From Amycolatopsis sacchari (GTDB lineage Bacteria; Actinomycetota; Actinomycetes; Mycobacteriales; Pseudonocardiaceae), in contig NZ_FORP01000006.1 in the NCBI RefSeq assembly GCF_900114035.1, forward strand, positions 62,001 to 126,000: 64,000 nucleotides of DNA, read 5' to 3'. The position numbers and the translations under genes were made by a program. The first letter of the stretch is position 1, and each line of letters opens with the position of its first letter. Positions 1 to 8,648 of the stretch are shown piece after piece. Below the pieces are notes generated by a model. That model did not search any database, was not told the origin of the DNA, and worked only from the letters and a program-made list of their open reading frames with translations.

Positions 1-27
1 GGGGCGATTTCCCCCGGACGTGCTGCC

Positions 28-1848
28 CTAACAGATGACGGCGGACCTGGCCGAGTACGTCGTGCTGGTGCTGTCGCGGCGGACCTCGGCGCCGGTGGCG
101 GCGTCGTAGAGCACGCGGGTGTCGCTGACGCTGAAGCCCGGCGACCCCGCCGACCACTGGCAGCCGGGCGGACCCGGTTCGACGCCGGGTGGCGTGAAGT
201 TCGTCCGCGGTCCCGTGTCGCTCTCCACCCGGTACTGCCGGGCGCCCCAGATCCGCACCGTGACCGTCGAGCCGGTGACGTTCGCCTGGACGATCACGGC
301 GCCGTTGAGGCTGTTGGTGAACTTCAGGTCCACCGGGGAGCCGTCGTCCCGGATCGCCGCGGCGTCCCGGCCCACCGGGTAGCGGTCGAGGTAGTAGGGC
401 TGCGGCGTGTGCCCCGCGTCGGTCAAGCCCGCAAGGTAGGCGGCGTTGTACAGCGTGGTGGCGAACTGCGAGACGCCACCACCGCGGACCGTGGGCCCGG
501 TGCCGTCGTCGTTCGCCGGGGCCGGCACGAACGCCGCGCCGTAGGAACCCGTCCTGCCCAGCAGGCTGAAGGTCTCACCGGGTTTCACGAGCGCGCCGTC
601 GACCTTCGCGGCCATCGCGCGGACGTTCGCCGCGGAGGGTTCGGCCAGCCCCCCGGTGCTGAACTCGCCGACGACCTCCCTGATACCCAGCGCGTTCGCG
701 GCTTCGGTGGTCAACGCGGGCTTCGTGGTGCGGTACCGCACGGGCAGCTCGCGACCATCGGCCTTGACCAGCACGCCCATCAACGGCGAGAAGGTGCCCG
801 CCCAGTCGACGCGACGCCCGTCCTCGGACGGCCGGACCGTCGGCGCACCGCTGGTGAACACGATCTGCGCGTCCCTGCCCTCCTGCTCGGTCCCCGCGAG
901 CTGCGGCTGCAGGTTCTGCCGCAGCTTGGCCGGGTCGACGCGCACGTCGAGGCTCCCGTCGTCGCGCGGCGTGATGGTCATCGCGGCGGAGATGGCCAGC
1001 GGCGTGAGGATCGCGTCCGTGCCTTCTCCGTGCAGGACAACGGGTTTCGCGACCGCCGGGCGCACGATGTCGTCGAGCGCCGCCTGCACCCCCGCCGCGG
1101 TCGCCTTCACGGGCGTGAGCGCCATCGGCAGCTGCACCCCGCTCTTGTCGAGCCAGCGGGCCTTCACGAGGTTCACCGCGCCACGCAGGTCGGTCAGCTG
1201 CTGGCCCCAGCGGGGCTCGACGGCGTACGCGCCGACGCCGTCCCCCGCCGCGCGGAACACGATGCCGCCCTCCGTGGCGGGGTGGTCGAGCTGTTCCGCC
1301 GCGAGCCTGTCGACCGCCTGGGTCAGCGCGTCGGCGTCCACCGTGGTCACGACGTCCACCGTGCGCCGGGTGAAGAACGAGGTGAGGCGGTCGAGCGGGT
1401 CGAGCGGCTGGTGCCCGGCCTGGGCGAGGGTGGAGGGCCAGTCCAGGCCGAGCCCCGAGCGCTCCGGGTCCAGCGTCGTCCGGACGTCCCCGGCGAGGAC
1501 CGGTACCGGTTCGGTGAGGCGGGGTTCGAGCTCGCGGCGCAGCTTCGCCTCGGCGTCGGCACGGCTGAGGCCACCCACGTCCACGCCCGCGACGACGACC
1601 CCGCGCGGCACCTCACCGGCGCTGAGCACCAGGTCCACGGTGTAGAGCACGACACCGGCGGCGAGCACGCCGCCGACCGCCATCAGGACCTTCGCCAGCA
1701 AGCGCTTTCCGGGCGAGGGCGGCACGGGCGAGACGCGGTCGCCGTCGAGGAGCTCCTCGACCAGCGCGGGCTGCTCGTCGAGGGGTCTGTCGAGCTGTTC
1801 CGTGGGCGGGGCCTCGGAGTCCCAGCCCGGCCAAAGCTCCTCCCGCAC
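28..1848 (-). CDS. VanW family cell-envelope protein
   Basis: This 606-residue protein has an acidic cytoplasmic N-terminus of about 50 residues and one membrane segment near residues 52-75. Two weakly similar extracytoplasmic repeats of the peptidoglycan-binding type follow. A VanW domain covers roughly residues 390-535 and contains the hallmark stretch RGGGVSQFATTLYNAAYLAG and the upstream KPGETFSLLGRTGSY motif. The C-terminal ~65 residues carry two cysteines that could form a disulfide. VanW proteins are envelope-associated and of unknown biochemical role; they are named after a vancomycin-resistance gene but are common in non-resistant actinobacteria. The start is GTG at 1848, preceded on the minus strand by a GGGGAGGGG ribosome-binding site. 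The gene is downstream of the GroES-like gene on the same strand with an 18-bp gap. The domain call is firm; a role in wall remodelling is inference. Confidence 0.9.
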   Translation of the reverse strand: MREELWPGWDSEAPPTEQLDRPLDEQPALVEELLDGDRVSPVPPSPGKRLLAKVLMAVGGVLAAGVVLYTVDLVLSAGEVPRGVVVAGVDVGGLSRADAEAKLRRELEPRLTEPVPVLAGDVRTTLDPERSGLGLDWPSTLAQAGHQPLDPLDRLTSFFTRRTVDVVTTVDADALTQAVDRLAAEQLDHPATEGGIVFRAAGDGVGAYAVEPRWGQQLTDLRGAVNLVKARWLDKSGVQLPMALTPVKATAAGVQAALDDIVRPAVAKPVVLHGEGTDAILTPLAISAAMTITPRDDGSLDVRVDPAKLRQNLQPQLAGTEQEGRDAQIVFTSGAPTVRPSEDGRRVDWAGTFSPLMGVLVKADGRELPVRYRTTKPALTTEAANALGIREVVGEFSTGGLAEPSAANVRAMAAKVDGALVKPGETFSLLGRTGSYGAAFVPAPANDDGTGPTVRGGGVSQFATTLYNAAYLAGLTDAGHTPQPYYLDRYPVGRDAAAIRDDGSPVDLKFTNSLNGAVIVQANVTGSTVTVRIWGARQYRVESDTGPRTNFTPPGVEPGPPGCQWSAGSPGFSVSDTRVLYDAATGAEVRRDSTSTTYSARSAVIC

Positions 1849-1866
1849 ACACCCCTCCCCGCGCAG

Positions 1867-2211
1867 TTACAGGTACAGCCCCGTTCCGTGCTCCGTGCGT
1901 TCGGTCGCCACCGCGTGGATGTCGCGCTCCCGCATGACGAGGTACGCCTCGCCCTGGACCTCCACCTCCAACTGGTCCTCCGGGTTGAACAGCACGCGGT
2001 CGGAGACCTTCACGTTGCGCACGTTACTGCCTACCCCGAGTACATCGCCCCAGGCAAGCCGGCGCGCGACCTGGGCCGTCGCGGGGATCACGATGCCGCC
2101 GCTGCTCCGCCGCTCGCCCTCCTCGGCCGCCAACCGGACCAGTACCCGGTCGTGCAGCATCTGAATCTCGAGTTTGGGTCCCGGAGCTGGGACACTGGTG
2201 GGTTCGGACAC
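1867..2211 (-). CDS. GroES-family co-chaperonin-like protein
   Basis: This 114-residue protein contains the GroES core: MLHDRVLVRL near the N-terminus, then SSGGIVIPATAQ, then GDRVLF-like (SDRVLFNPED) and VMRERDIHAV. It differs from canonical GroES: the mobile-loop segment is short, and a C-terminal extension ends in TGLYL. No groEL is adjacent, so it is a solitary divergent paralogue, of a kind seen in several actinobacteria. I chose GTG at 2211 because a TAGCAT hexamer ends 7 bases upstream on the minus strand, which fits leaderless transcription. The longer reading from 2229 would overlap the stop of the upstream gene by 8 bases. Whether it works with a GroEL elsewhere is unknown. Confidence 0.8.
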   Translation of the reverse strand: MSEPTSVPAPGPKLEIQMLHDRVLVRLAAEEGERRSSGGIVIPATAQVARRLAWGDVLGVGSNVRNVKVSDRVLFNPEDQLEVEVQGEAYLVMRERDIHAVATERTEHGTGLYL

Positions 2212-2221
2212 CTTGGTAATG

Positions 2222-3598
2222 CTACGCACCCGCCACCGCGGACACCGGCTGGCGCCTGCCGCTCAGCTCGAAGTCCTCGCGGCGTGTTTCACCCTCGCGG
2301 ACGAGGATCCGCCGCACCGTCGAATGCCGACCCGGCGCGGACACGACCAGGTCCACGAACTGGTCCGGCAACCCCGCCACGGCGTAGGAACCGGACTCGT
2401 CCGCGACCGTCCGCACGAGCTGCTGGCCACGCCCGTCCATGACCGTCACCACGGCACCGGGCACGGGTTCGCCTTCGCTGCCGCGGACCGCACCGCTGAC
2501 CACGGGCACCGGCTCGCCGAAGTGGCGGTGGCGCGCCGGAACCGCCGTGGGCTGGGGCATCTCGAACACCGGGTCCTCGACGGGCGGCTCGGCGACGGCC
2601 TGTTCGGGGGCCGCCTTCCGCTTCTGCCACAACGCGTGACCGGCGACCAGGGCGACACCGACCAGCACCCAGGCGCACAACATGAGAATGGGCCGCAGGA
2701 CGCCGACGCCGTTGAAGTAGAAGATGCCGCGGGCGGCCTCGATGAGGTTGCCCATGGGCATGAACGGGTGCAGCGCGCGGAAGAAGCCCGGCACGAGCTG
2801 GACCGGCACGGCCCCGCCGCTGGAGGGCATCGACAGCAGCACGAACAGCCCCATCGCGACCCCGGGGAAGTACTGCTTGGCGATCGGCACGAAACCGAAC
2901 GAGGTCAGCGAGATGCCGAGGCTGAGCAGGAACGCCAGCGGGATGACCGCCGGGTGGTTCGGGATGACGTGCATCGCGAGCCCGCCGAGGTAACCGGCCA
3001 CACTGAGGAACGCGGCCCAGCCGACGAGCAGCCACAGCTTCGTGCGACGGCTCATGGTGACGGCCCGCAGCAGCATCATGACCACGATGTAGCTGGGGAT
3101 GTTCCACGCCAGCACCAGGTAGAACATGCCGGTGCCCATCGGGTCGCCGCTCGCGGTCGGGGCGAGGTCGACGACGGCCATCGTGCCGCCGCTCCGCGCG
3201 GCGATCGGCGTGAAGGTCTGGGTGAGGATCGACTCGAGCATGTAGCCGTCGGCCTTGGCGACGTACAGCGTCGGGTGGGCCGGGTCGGCGGAGAAGCCGG
3301 CCGTCGCGTCGCGGTCCAGGACGGCCTGGCGGGCCGCGTCACCGCTGGCGACGGGGAGGACGTCGAAGGCGCCGGGGCTCGCCTGGCCCAGCGCGGCGTC
3401 GATGCGCGCGGCCGCGGCGGGATCGGCCACGGCGACCTTCACGTGGTGCGGCGTCGGCTGGTGGAACGCCAGCAGGTAGCAGACCAGGAAGCCGGTGAAG
3501 AAGAACACGGGGAACCACAGCGTCTCCGCCAGTGTCCGGGTCAGGGGCTGCTTCGATTCGTTCGTCTCGGTCTCCACTCCATCCGCCATATGGTCCAT
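2222..3598 (-). CDS. YhgE/Pip-like (DUF3533-type) membrane protein with carboxypeptidase-regulatory-like tail
   Basis: The predicted protein is 458 residues. One N-terminal membrane segment (LWFPVFFFTGFLVCYLLAF) is followed by an extracytoplasmic domain of about 150 residues, then a block of five to six membrane segments resembling ABC-2 permeases and the YhgE/Pip family. The last ~110 residues form a soluble beta-rich domain with the pattern VSGAVRG...PVPGAVVTV and GSYAVAGLP, typical of carboxypeptidase regulatory-like (CarboxypepD_reg) domains. No ATPase partner is encoded nearby. The start is ATG at 3598; an in-frame ATG at 3589 is possible. The gene is divergent from a TetR regulator, with a perfect inverted repeat between them, so it is probably the target of that regulator. 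Membrane topology is clear; substrate or function is not known. Confidence 0.75.
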   Translation of the reverse strand: MDHMADGVETETNESKQPLTRTLAETLWFPVFFFTGFLVCYLLAFHQPTPHHVKVAVADPAAAARIDAALGQASPGAFDVLPVASGDAARQAVLDRDATAGFSADPAHPTLYVAKADGYMLESILTQTFTPIAARSGGTMAVVDLAPTASGDPMGTGMFYLVLAWNIPSYIVVMMLLRAVTMSRRTKLWLLVGWAAFLSVAGYLGGLAMHVIPNHPAVIPLAFLLSLGISLTSFGFVPIAKQYFPGVAMGLFVLLSMPSSGGAVPVQLVPGFFRALHPFMPMGNLIEAARGIFYFNGVGVLRPILMLCAWVLVGVALVAGHALWQKRKAAPEQAVAEPPVEDPVFEMPQPTAVPARHRHFGEPVPVVSGAVRGSEGEPVPGAVVTVMDGRGQQLVRTVADESGSYAVAGLPDQFVDLVVSAPGRHSTVRRILVREGETRREDFELSGRRQPVSAVAGA

Positions 3599-3606
3599 CG
3601 TACGCT

Positions 3607-3626
3607 TTTTTGCAGCAGTGCAAAAA
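3607..3626. promoter_or_regulatory. Inverted-repeat operator between divergent membrane protein and TetR genes
   Basis: Two perfect 8-bp arms, TTTTTGCA and TGCAAAAA, are separated by GCAG. The site lies 8 bp upstream of the membrane protein start (3598) and 18 bp upstream of the TetR start (3645), so a bound repressor would block both. A second short palindrome, CAGTACTG, follows at 3629-3636. This is the size and symmetry usual for a TetR-family operator. Confidence 0.75.
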
Positions 3627-3644
3627 TGCAGTACTGTAAGAAGT

Positions 3645-4238
3645 ATGACAGCGACGGGGCTTCGCGAGCGGAAGAAGGAAGCGACGCGGCAGGCGTTGCG
3701 GCACGCGGCGATCACCCTCTACCGCGAGCACGGGCCGCAGTCGGTGACCGTCGAGGACATCTGCGCGAAGGCCGGCGTCTCGCCGAGGACCTTCTTCAAC
3801 TACTTCGAGTGCAAGGACGACGCCGTCCTGTCGCTCGACCTCAGCATCGCCACGCTGGGCCGGCGGATCATCGAGCGCCCGGCGGAGGAGAACCCGCTCA
3901 CCGCGCTGCGGGCGGTGTTCGCCGCGCGCTTCGCCGAGATGACGGGGAGCGAGACGTTCCGGGAGCGCACGCTGCTGCTCCGCGAGTACCCCGAGCTGAT
4001 GAACCGGCTGGCGCACACCAACAAGACCATCGAAGAGACCGTCGTGCGGGCGATCGCGGACCGCACCGGGCTGCCCGCCGACGACGTCTACGTGCGCACG
4101 ACGGCGGCGGCCGCGTTCGCCGCGAACCGCACCGCCATCGCGTCCTGGCAGCCCGGCGAGGGTCCCGACCTGGTGACACTCCTGCACCAGGCCATGGACG
4201 TCCTCGAACGGGGCCTTACCCCGCCCCCGCCAGGATGA
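3645..4238 (+). CDS. TetR family transcriptional regulator
   Basis: This 197-residue protein has an N-terminal TetR DNA-binding domain: RERKKEATRQALRHAA, then VEDICAKAGVSPRTFFNYF as the helix-turn-helix. It is followed by a helical ligand-binding domain of unknown specificity. The ATG at 3645 is preceded by a purine-rich AAGAAG. Longer in-frame extensions read back into the divergent gene and are unlikely. Its 3' end overlaps the convergent thioredoxin-NHL gene by 23 bases. It most likely represses itself and the divergent YhgE-like gene through the operator at 3607-3626. Confidence 0.9.
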   Translation: MTATGLRERKKEATRQALRHAAITLYREHGPQSVTVEDICAKAGVSPRTFFNYFECKDDAVLSLDLSIATLGRRIIERPAEENPLTALRAVFAARFAEMTGSETFRERTLLLREYPELMNRLAHTNKTIEETVVRAIADRTGLPADDVYVRTTAAAAFAANRTAIASWQPGEGPDLVTLLHQAMDVLERGLTPPPPG

Positions 4239-6039
4239 GCCGCAGCTCCGCCGGACCGTCGGCGGCCAGCCGCACCGGCACGCCCCAGTCCTGACGCGTC
4301 ACCCGGCACACCGGGTGCTCGGCGTCGGAATCGCAGCTCGCGGCCTGCGCCACGACCTGCAGCACACCTTCGGGCACACCCTCGGCGAGCCGGATCGTCC
4401 GCGTCAGCTCGGTGCCCGTGCCACCACCGTCGACGAGCAGTTCGGGCGGGGAGGCGCTGATTTCCAGGCGCGTCGACGGACCGAACCGGTCGTCGAGCTT
4501 CTCCCCGGGCGGCGGCGTGAACACCACCGTCAGCTCCACCTCGCCCGGCGCGAGCACGCTCGGCGGGCGGCGGACCTCGTGCGCGTCCCCGGCGACCTGC
4601 GCGGCGTCCGGCGACAGCGGCAGCGCCGTGAGCCGGTGCCCGGCGGACTCGACGACGATCAGCGCCTCGTCGGTGACCAGCAGCCCGGAGGGCTCGGCCA
4701 GCCCGCTCGCGATCGTGCCGACCTTGGTGGTCTCGGGGTCGTAGCGGCGGACCGCGCCGTTGTAGGTGTCGGCGATGGCGATCGTCCCGTCGGGTAGCAC
4801 CGCGACGCCGAGCGGGTGCTGGAGCAGCGCGTCGGCGGCGTCGCCGTCCCGGTGGCCGAAGGTGAACAGGTCGTAGCCGACGGCCGTGTGCACCTCGCCG
4901 TCCTCGATCCAGCGCAGCGCCGACGTCTCCGCGTCGGCCAGCCACAGCCGGTTGCCCTGAACGGCGAGACCGGACGTCTGCGCGAAGAACGCCTCGGCGA
5001 GCACGCCGTCCCGCAGGCCCTCGACCGTCGTGCCCGCGTACCGGGTGATGGTGCCCTCGACGGGGTCGAACAGGCCGAGCGTGTGGTTGCCCGCCATCGC
5101 GACGACCGCGCCACCGGCGGGTGCGAACCAGACGACGTCCCAGGGGCTGGTGAGGTCGATCTCGCGGGCCGGGCCACCGGTCTCGCCGTCGCGCCACTGC
5201 CTGCCCGTGCCCGCGACGGTGGAGACCATGCCGTTGCCGAGGTTCACGCCCCGCAGCAGGTGGTTCGCCGTGTCTGCGACGAGCAGGTGGTAGCCGACGC
5301 GCTCGGCGACCTCGGCGGGCAGCAGCGCCAGGCCCGACGGCTCGGCGAAGGTCGCCACGTCGAAGGCGCCGTCCGCGGAGCCGCGCTCGCCGCTGCCGAA
5401 GCGGCGCACCACGGTCTCCCCGTCGGAGGCGAACTCGACGATGGAGTGGTGCGCCGTGTCTGCGACGAGGATGCGCCCCTCCGCGGTCGCGATGGCCTTG
5501 CTGGGGAACTTCAGCTCGGACTGCTGTTCTTCCACCGGCACGTAGAGGCTGCCGCCGCGGCGGAGCGTGCCCTTGGCTTCGTGCTCGGCGACCAGCCCCG
5601 AAATGACGCGGCGCAGCGCCTCCGCGTGCCCCTCCCCGGCGGCGACGTGCACGACGTAACCCTGCGGGTCGATGACGACCAGGGTCGGCCACGCCTTCAC
5701 GGCGTACTGCGACCAGAGCTCCATCTTCGGGTCGCTGAGCACGGGGTGGTGCACCTCGTACCGGCGCACCGCCGCCTCGACGGACGCGGCCTCGCCCTCG
5801 TGCAGGAACTTCGGCGAGTGCACGCCGATCGTCACCAGCACGTCGGCGAACTCGGCCTCCAGCGGGCGCAGCTCGTCGAGCACGTGCAGGCAGTTGATGC
5901 AGCCGGACGTCCAGAAGTCGAGCAGCACGATCTTGCCGCGCAGCTCGGCGAGCGTCGGCTGCGTGCCGCCGGTGTTGAACCACCCGTCGCCGGACAGCTC
6001 GGGCGCGCGCACCCGGGGCGTGCGTTGCACAGAAGTCAC
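4216..6039 (-). CDS. Thioredoxin-fold / NHL-repeat protein (NHLRC2-like)
   Basis: This is a protein of about 607 residues. The N-terminal ~150 residues form a thioredoxin-like domain with the active-site motif WTSGCINCLH (CxxC), followed by SPKFLHE and AWPTLVVIDPQG. The middle holds five to six NHL-type beta-propeller repeats (for example ILVADTAHHSIVEF, LLVADTANHLLRGV, IAIADTYNGAVRRYD). The last ~150 residues form a beta-rich domain. This order matches the NHLRC2 family, whose exact role in bacteria is not established; thiol-disulfide chemistry is inferred from the CxxC. No signal peptide is seen, so it is probably cytoplasmic. I chose GTG at 6039, giving an N-terminus VTSVQR; a TTG at 6051 would add four residues. 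No clear ribosome-binding site distinguishes them. Confidence 0.85.
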   Translation of the reverse strand: MTSVQRTPRVRAPELSGDGWFNTGGTQPTLAELRGKIVLLDFWTSGCINCLHVLDELRPLEAEFADVLVTIGVHSPKFLHEGEAASVEAAVRRYEVHHPVLSDPKMELWSQYAVKAWPTLVVIDPQGYVVHVAAGEGHAEALRRVISGLVAEHEAKGTLRRGGSLYVPVEEQQSELKFPSKAIATAEGRILVADTAHHSIVEFASDGETVVRRFGSGERGSADGAFDVATFAEPSGLALLPAEVAERVGYHLLVADTANHLLRGVNLGNGMVSTVAGTGRQWRDGETGGPAREIDLTSPWDVVWFAPAGGAVVAMAGNHTLGLFDPVEGTITRYAGTTVEGLRDGVLAEAFFAQTSGLAVQGNRLWLADAETSALRWIEDGEVHTAVGYDLFTFGHRDGDAADALLQHPLGVAVLPDGTIAIADTYNGAVRRYDPETTKVGTIASGLAEPSGLLVTDEALIVVESAGHRLTALPLSPDAAQVAGDAHEVRRPPSVLAPGEVELTVVFTPPPGEKLDDRFGPSTRLEISASPPELLVDGGGTGTELTRTIRLAEGVPEGVLQVVAQAASCDSDAEHPVCRVTRQDWGVPVRLAADGPAELRLILAGAG

Positions 6040-6097
6040 GTCAACGCACAACGAGCGGTTCGCGGCGGGTTGTTCCCGGTGTCCGCCATGTGGAACT

Positions 6098-6376
6098 TCA
6101 CAGTGCGGGCTCCTTGTAGGGGTCGTGCTCGGCGAGGAGCTTCTCCAGTCGTGCCTGGTCGACGCGGTTGGTGAGCGCGCTGTCCTCCTGCCGGTCCCGC
6201 ACGCACTTGGCGAGGGTGAAGGCGGAGGTGACGGTGTAGAGCAGGCCGAGCGCGAGGAAGGCCCGCACCCACCCGCTGACGGGCAGGAACACGATGCCCG
6301 CCGCGACGGCGACGAGCGCGACCCCGAAGGAGATCGCGGCCTGGGCGAAGAAGGCCCCGGTGGTCGATTTCGTCAT
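6098..6376 (-). CDS. YiaA/YiaB-type two-helix membrane protein
   Basis: This 92-residue protein has two hydrophobic helices near residues 9-32 and 37-55 and a charged C-terminal helix (DRQEDSALTNRVDQARLEKLL). The pattern fits the YiaAB two-helix domain family, small inner-membrane proteins of unknown function. The ATG at 6376 gives MTKSTTGAFF, which is the usual N-terminus of the family; upstream ATG or TTG codons would add 4 or 15 residues. It is on the same strand as the thioredoxin-NHL gene, 58 bases upstream of it. Confidence 0.75.
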   Translation of the reverse strand: MTKSTTGAFFAQAAISFGVALVAVAAGIVFLPVSGWVRAFLALGLLYTVTSAFTLAKCVRDRQEDSALTNRVDQARLEKLLAEHDPYKEPAL

Positions 6377-6429
6377 GAGCGCAACCATGCGCCTGTGCAG
6401 CGGGTCCTGTCTTGAGTACACCTACTCAT

Positions 6430-6977
6430 ATGCGACTGGTGTTCGTGCACGGCGCCCTCGTCCGCGACGGCGCGTGGTGGTGGAGCCGGCTGGCTCCACT
6501 GCTCGCGGAGGCGGGGATCGACAGCGTGGCGGTGGAACTGCCGAGCTGCGGCGGGGGCGGTGACCTGCACGACGACGCCGCTGCGGTCCGGGCCGCGCTC
6601 GAGGCCTCGGACGAGCCCGCACTGCTGTGCGGACACTCCTACGGCGGCATGGTGATCACCGAGGCCGCGGCTCCTCCGGCACGGCGGCTGATCTTCATCG
6701 ACTCCTTCCTGCCGGAGCGGAGGCACGGCTGACAGCGCAGTCTTCGGTGGTCTTCGGGCAGTCGCCGCACTCCGTGGGTTGGCGGACGCTGCCCTCGACG
6801 TACGTCGTGTGCGCCGAGGACCGCGCGACACCTCCGGCGCTGCAACGCGCCCAGGCACGCCGGGCCAGCGAGGTGGTGGAGCTGGCGGCCGGGCACCACC
6901 CGTTCCTGTCCCAGCCCGCGGCGCTCGCCGAGTTGATCATCCGCTGCGGGGAGCAAACGGACCTGCCCGTCCGTTGA
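6430..6977 (+). pseudogene. Alpha/beta hydrolase, disrupted by internal deletion and frameshift
   Basis: The first frame (6430-6732, stop TGA) encodes the N-terminal half of an esterase-like alpha/beta hydrolase: LVFVHGALVRDGAWWW, then the nucleophile elbow GHSYGG, then LIFIDSFLPE. From about 6733 a different frame encodes the C-terminal part: QSSVVFGQSPHSVGW, TYVVCAEDRATPP with the acid residue, and AGHHPFLSQPAALAELI with the catalytic histidine. The two parts total about 180 residues against roughly 230 for intact relatives, so about 50 residues of the cap region are missing as well as the frame being broken. All three catalytic elements survive, in two frames. A sequencing error alone would not explain the lost length. 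Confidence 0.8.
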
Positions 6978-6983
6978 ACCGGT

Positions 6984-7406
6984 ATGGCTGTCGTGTTCCT
7001 GCTCTACGTGGTCGCCGAGGTGGCCGCGGTCTGGGCGGTCGGTTCCGTCGTCGGGGTGTTCGGCACGCTCGGGTTGCTGCTGGCCGGCGCCGTGCTCGGG
7101 TCCTGGCTCGCCCGCCGGGAGGGGGCGCGGGCCGCCCGCGCGTTCCTCGACGCCGCGCGGGCCGGGCGTTCACCGCAGGCCGAGGTGACCGACGGGATGC
7201 TCGTCGCGCTCGGCGGGGTGCTCATCCTCGTGCCCGGGTTCCTCAGCGACCTCGCGGGCCTGCTCCTGCTGCTGCCCCCGACCCGTGGCGTGGTCCGGCG
7301 CGCGTGGCTGCGCCGCGTCGAGAGGCGGACGCCGCCGAGCGTGATCGTGGTGGACAGCGAGGTCGTGCCCGACGACCGCGCGCACCCGGTCATCGAGGGG
7401 CGCTAG
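6984..7406 (+). CDS. fxsA: FxsA family cytoplasmic-membrane protein
   Basis: This 140-residue protein has membrane segments near residues 3-40 and 70-100 and the FxsA-type motifs AGAVLGSWLARREG and LVALGGVLILVPGFLSD followed by LLLLLPPTRGVVRR. FxsA was named for suppression of F-plasmid exclusion of phage T7; its normal role is unknown. ATG at 6984 is 6 bases after the end of the hydrolase pseudogene. Its last 17 bases overlap the convergent SCP2-type gene. Confidence 0.9.
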   Translation: MAVVFLLYVVAEVAAVWAVGSVVGVFGTLGLLLAGAVLGSWLARREGARAARAFLDAARAGRSPQAEVTDGMLVALGGVLILVPGFLSDLAGLLLLLPPTRGVVRRAWLRRVERRTPPSVIVVDSEVVPDDRAHPVIEGR

Positions 7407-7953
7407 GGATGTCGAAGTAGCCGGACAGCCGCACGGCGGGGGCGTACTCGCCCTTGACGCGGACCTTGCCCGTCACGAACATCGCCGCCACCGCCGCGTT
7501 TCCCGTGGCGATGCGGAAGAAGTCGTCGGCGGCCAGCGTGATCGTGGTGTCCGGCTCGCGGCCGAGATCGGCGCCGGAGACACACCGCCCGTCCTCGATC
7601 ACGGTCTGGAAGCGGTCGTACCCGCCGTCCCCTTCACCGCCGGAGAACCGCCAGTTCACCACCACCGACGAATAGCGTGCCTTTTCGGGCAGGAAATGCC
7701 GCGACATGCGGCGGAAGATCTCCTCCAGGAACACCCTGCGCAGTTCCGGGTGCTCGGCCACCGCGCGCAACTGTTCCTTCGACGCCCTGGCCACGACGTC
7801 GACCAGTGTTTCCGTGGACATCTCGCGCATTTCCACGCCCGCGCCCGCGACGCCGAGCATGTGCAGGGTTTCCAGCAGCCGGATGAACTGCCCGGCATCG
7901 AGCTTCGCGAGGTCGAGTCGCCGCGCCAGTGCGTCGATCACTTCGGAAGACAC
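7390..7953 (-). CDS. SCP2 sterol-binding-domain-like protein
   Basis: This 187-residue soluble protein has a helical N-terminal half and a C-terminal SCP2-like fold, marked by the segments YDRFQTVIEDGRCV, PDTTITLAADDFFRIATG and FVTGKVRVKGEYAPAVRL. SCP2 domains bind hydrophobic ligands such as sterols and fatty acyl chains. The GTG start at 7953 has TACGAT ending 6 bases upstream on the minus strand, a leaderless arrangement. It is divergent from the TetR gene at 7992 with only 38 bases between, so the two probably share control. The ligand is unknown; nearby lipid genes make an acyl or sterol ligand plausible. Confidence 0.75.
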   Translation of the reverse strand: MSSEVIDALARRLDLAKLDAGQFIRLLETLHMLGVAGAGVEMREMSTETLVDVVARASKEQLRAVAEHPELRRVFLEEIFRRMSRHFLPEKARYSSVVVNWRFSGGEGDGGYDRFQTVIEDGRCVSGADLGREPDTTITLAADDFFRIATGNAAVAAMFVTGKVRVKGEYAPAVRLSGYFDIPSAPR

Positions 7954-7991
7954 CCGATGATCGTACCGGTGGAAAAGGGTAGCGTCTTGCT

Positions 7992-8648
7992 GTGACCGAC
8001 GACGTGAAAGCCCCGCCGCCCCGGTCCCGGCGCCTGCCGAGGGCCGTGCGGGAACGGCAGATCTTCGACGCCGCCGTGCAGGTGTTCTCCCGCCACGGCT
8101 ACCACTCCGCGTCGATGGACGAGATCTCCGAGGTCGCCGGCGTCTCCAAGCCGATGATCTACTCCTACCTCGGCGCGAAGGAGGACCTGTTCGCCAAGTG
8201 CGTCCAGCGCGAGTCCACCAGGCTGCTGGAGGCCGTGCGCGAGGGCGTGCGCCCGGAACTGCCGCCGGACATGCAGCTGTGGCACGGCCTGCGCGCGTTC
8301 TACCGCTTCGTCGCCGAGTACCGCGACTCCTGGACGGTGCTGCACCGCCACGCGCTCACCACCGGCGGGCAGTTCGCGGACGAGGTGAACCTGTTGCGCA
8401 GCAAGGCGATCGACATCGTCGCCGCGCTCGTCGTCAACGCGGGCACCAAGAAGGGCCTCGGCCAGGTCGCCGAGTTCTCCGGGCCCGCGCTCGCCGCGTC
8501 GCTCGTCGGCGCGGCCGAATCGCTCGCCGACTGGTGGCTCGACCACTCCGACGTCTCCGACGGCGTGCTCGCGTCGTGGCTGATGAACCTCGTGTGGCTC
8601 GGGTTCAACGATCTCGTCGAGGGGCGGGTGTGGCGCCCGGCGGACTGA
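7992..8648 (+). CDS. TetR family regulator of lipid-metabolism locus
   Basis: This 218-residue protein has a basic N-terminal extension (PPPRSRRLPRAVRERQI), a TetR helix-turn-helix (MDEISEVAGVSKPMIYSYLGAKEDLF) and a C-terminal helical ligand pocket. The GTG start at 7992 is 6 bases after TAGCGT (7980-7985), so it is probably leaderless. Its 3' end overlaps the convergent MaoC dehydratase gene by 44 bases. From memory, M. tuberculosis has a TetR gene, Rv0238, near the equivalent htdX-fabG4-fadA2 locus. It is a good candidate for the protein that binds the palindrome at 10837-10856; this is inference. Confidence 0.9.
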   Translation: MTDDVKAPPPRSRRLPRAVRERQIFDAAVQVFSRHGYHSASMDEISEVAGVSKPMIYSYLGAKEDLFAKCVQRESTRLLEAVREGVRPELPPDMQLWHGLRAFYRFVAEYRDSWTVLHRHALTTGGQFADEVNLLRSKAIDIVAALVVNAGTKKGLGQVAEFSGPALAASLVGAAESLADWWLDHSDVSDGVLASWLMNLVWLGFNDLVEGRVWRPAD

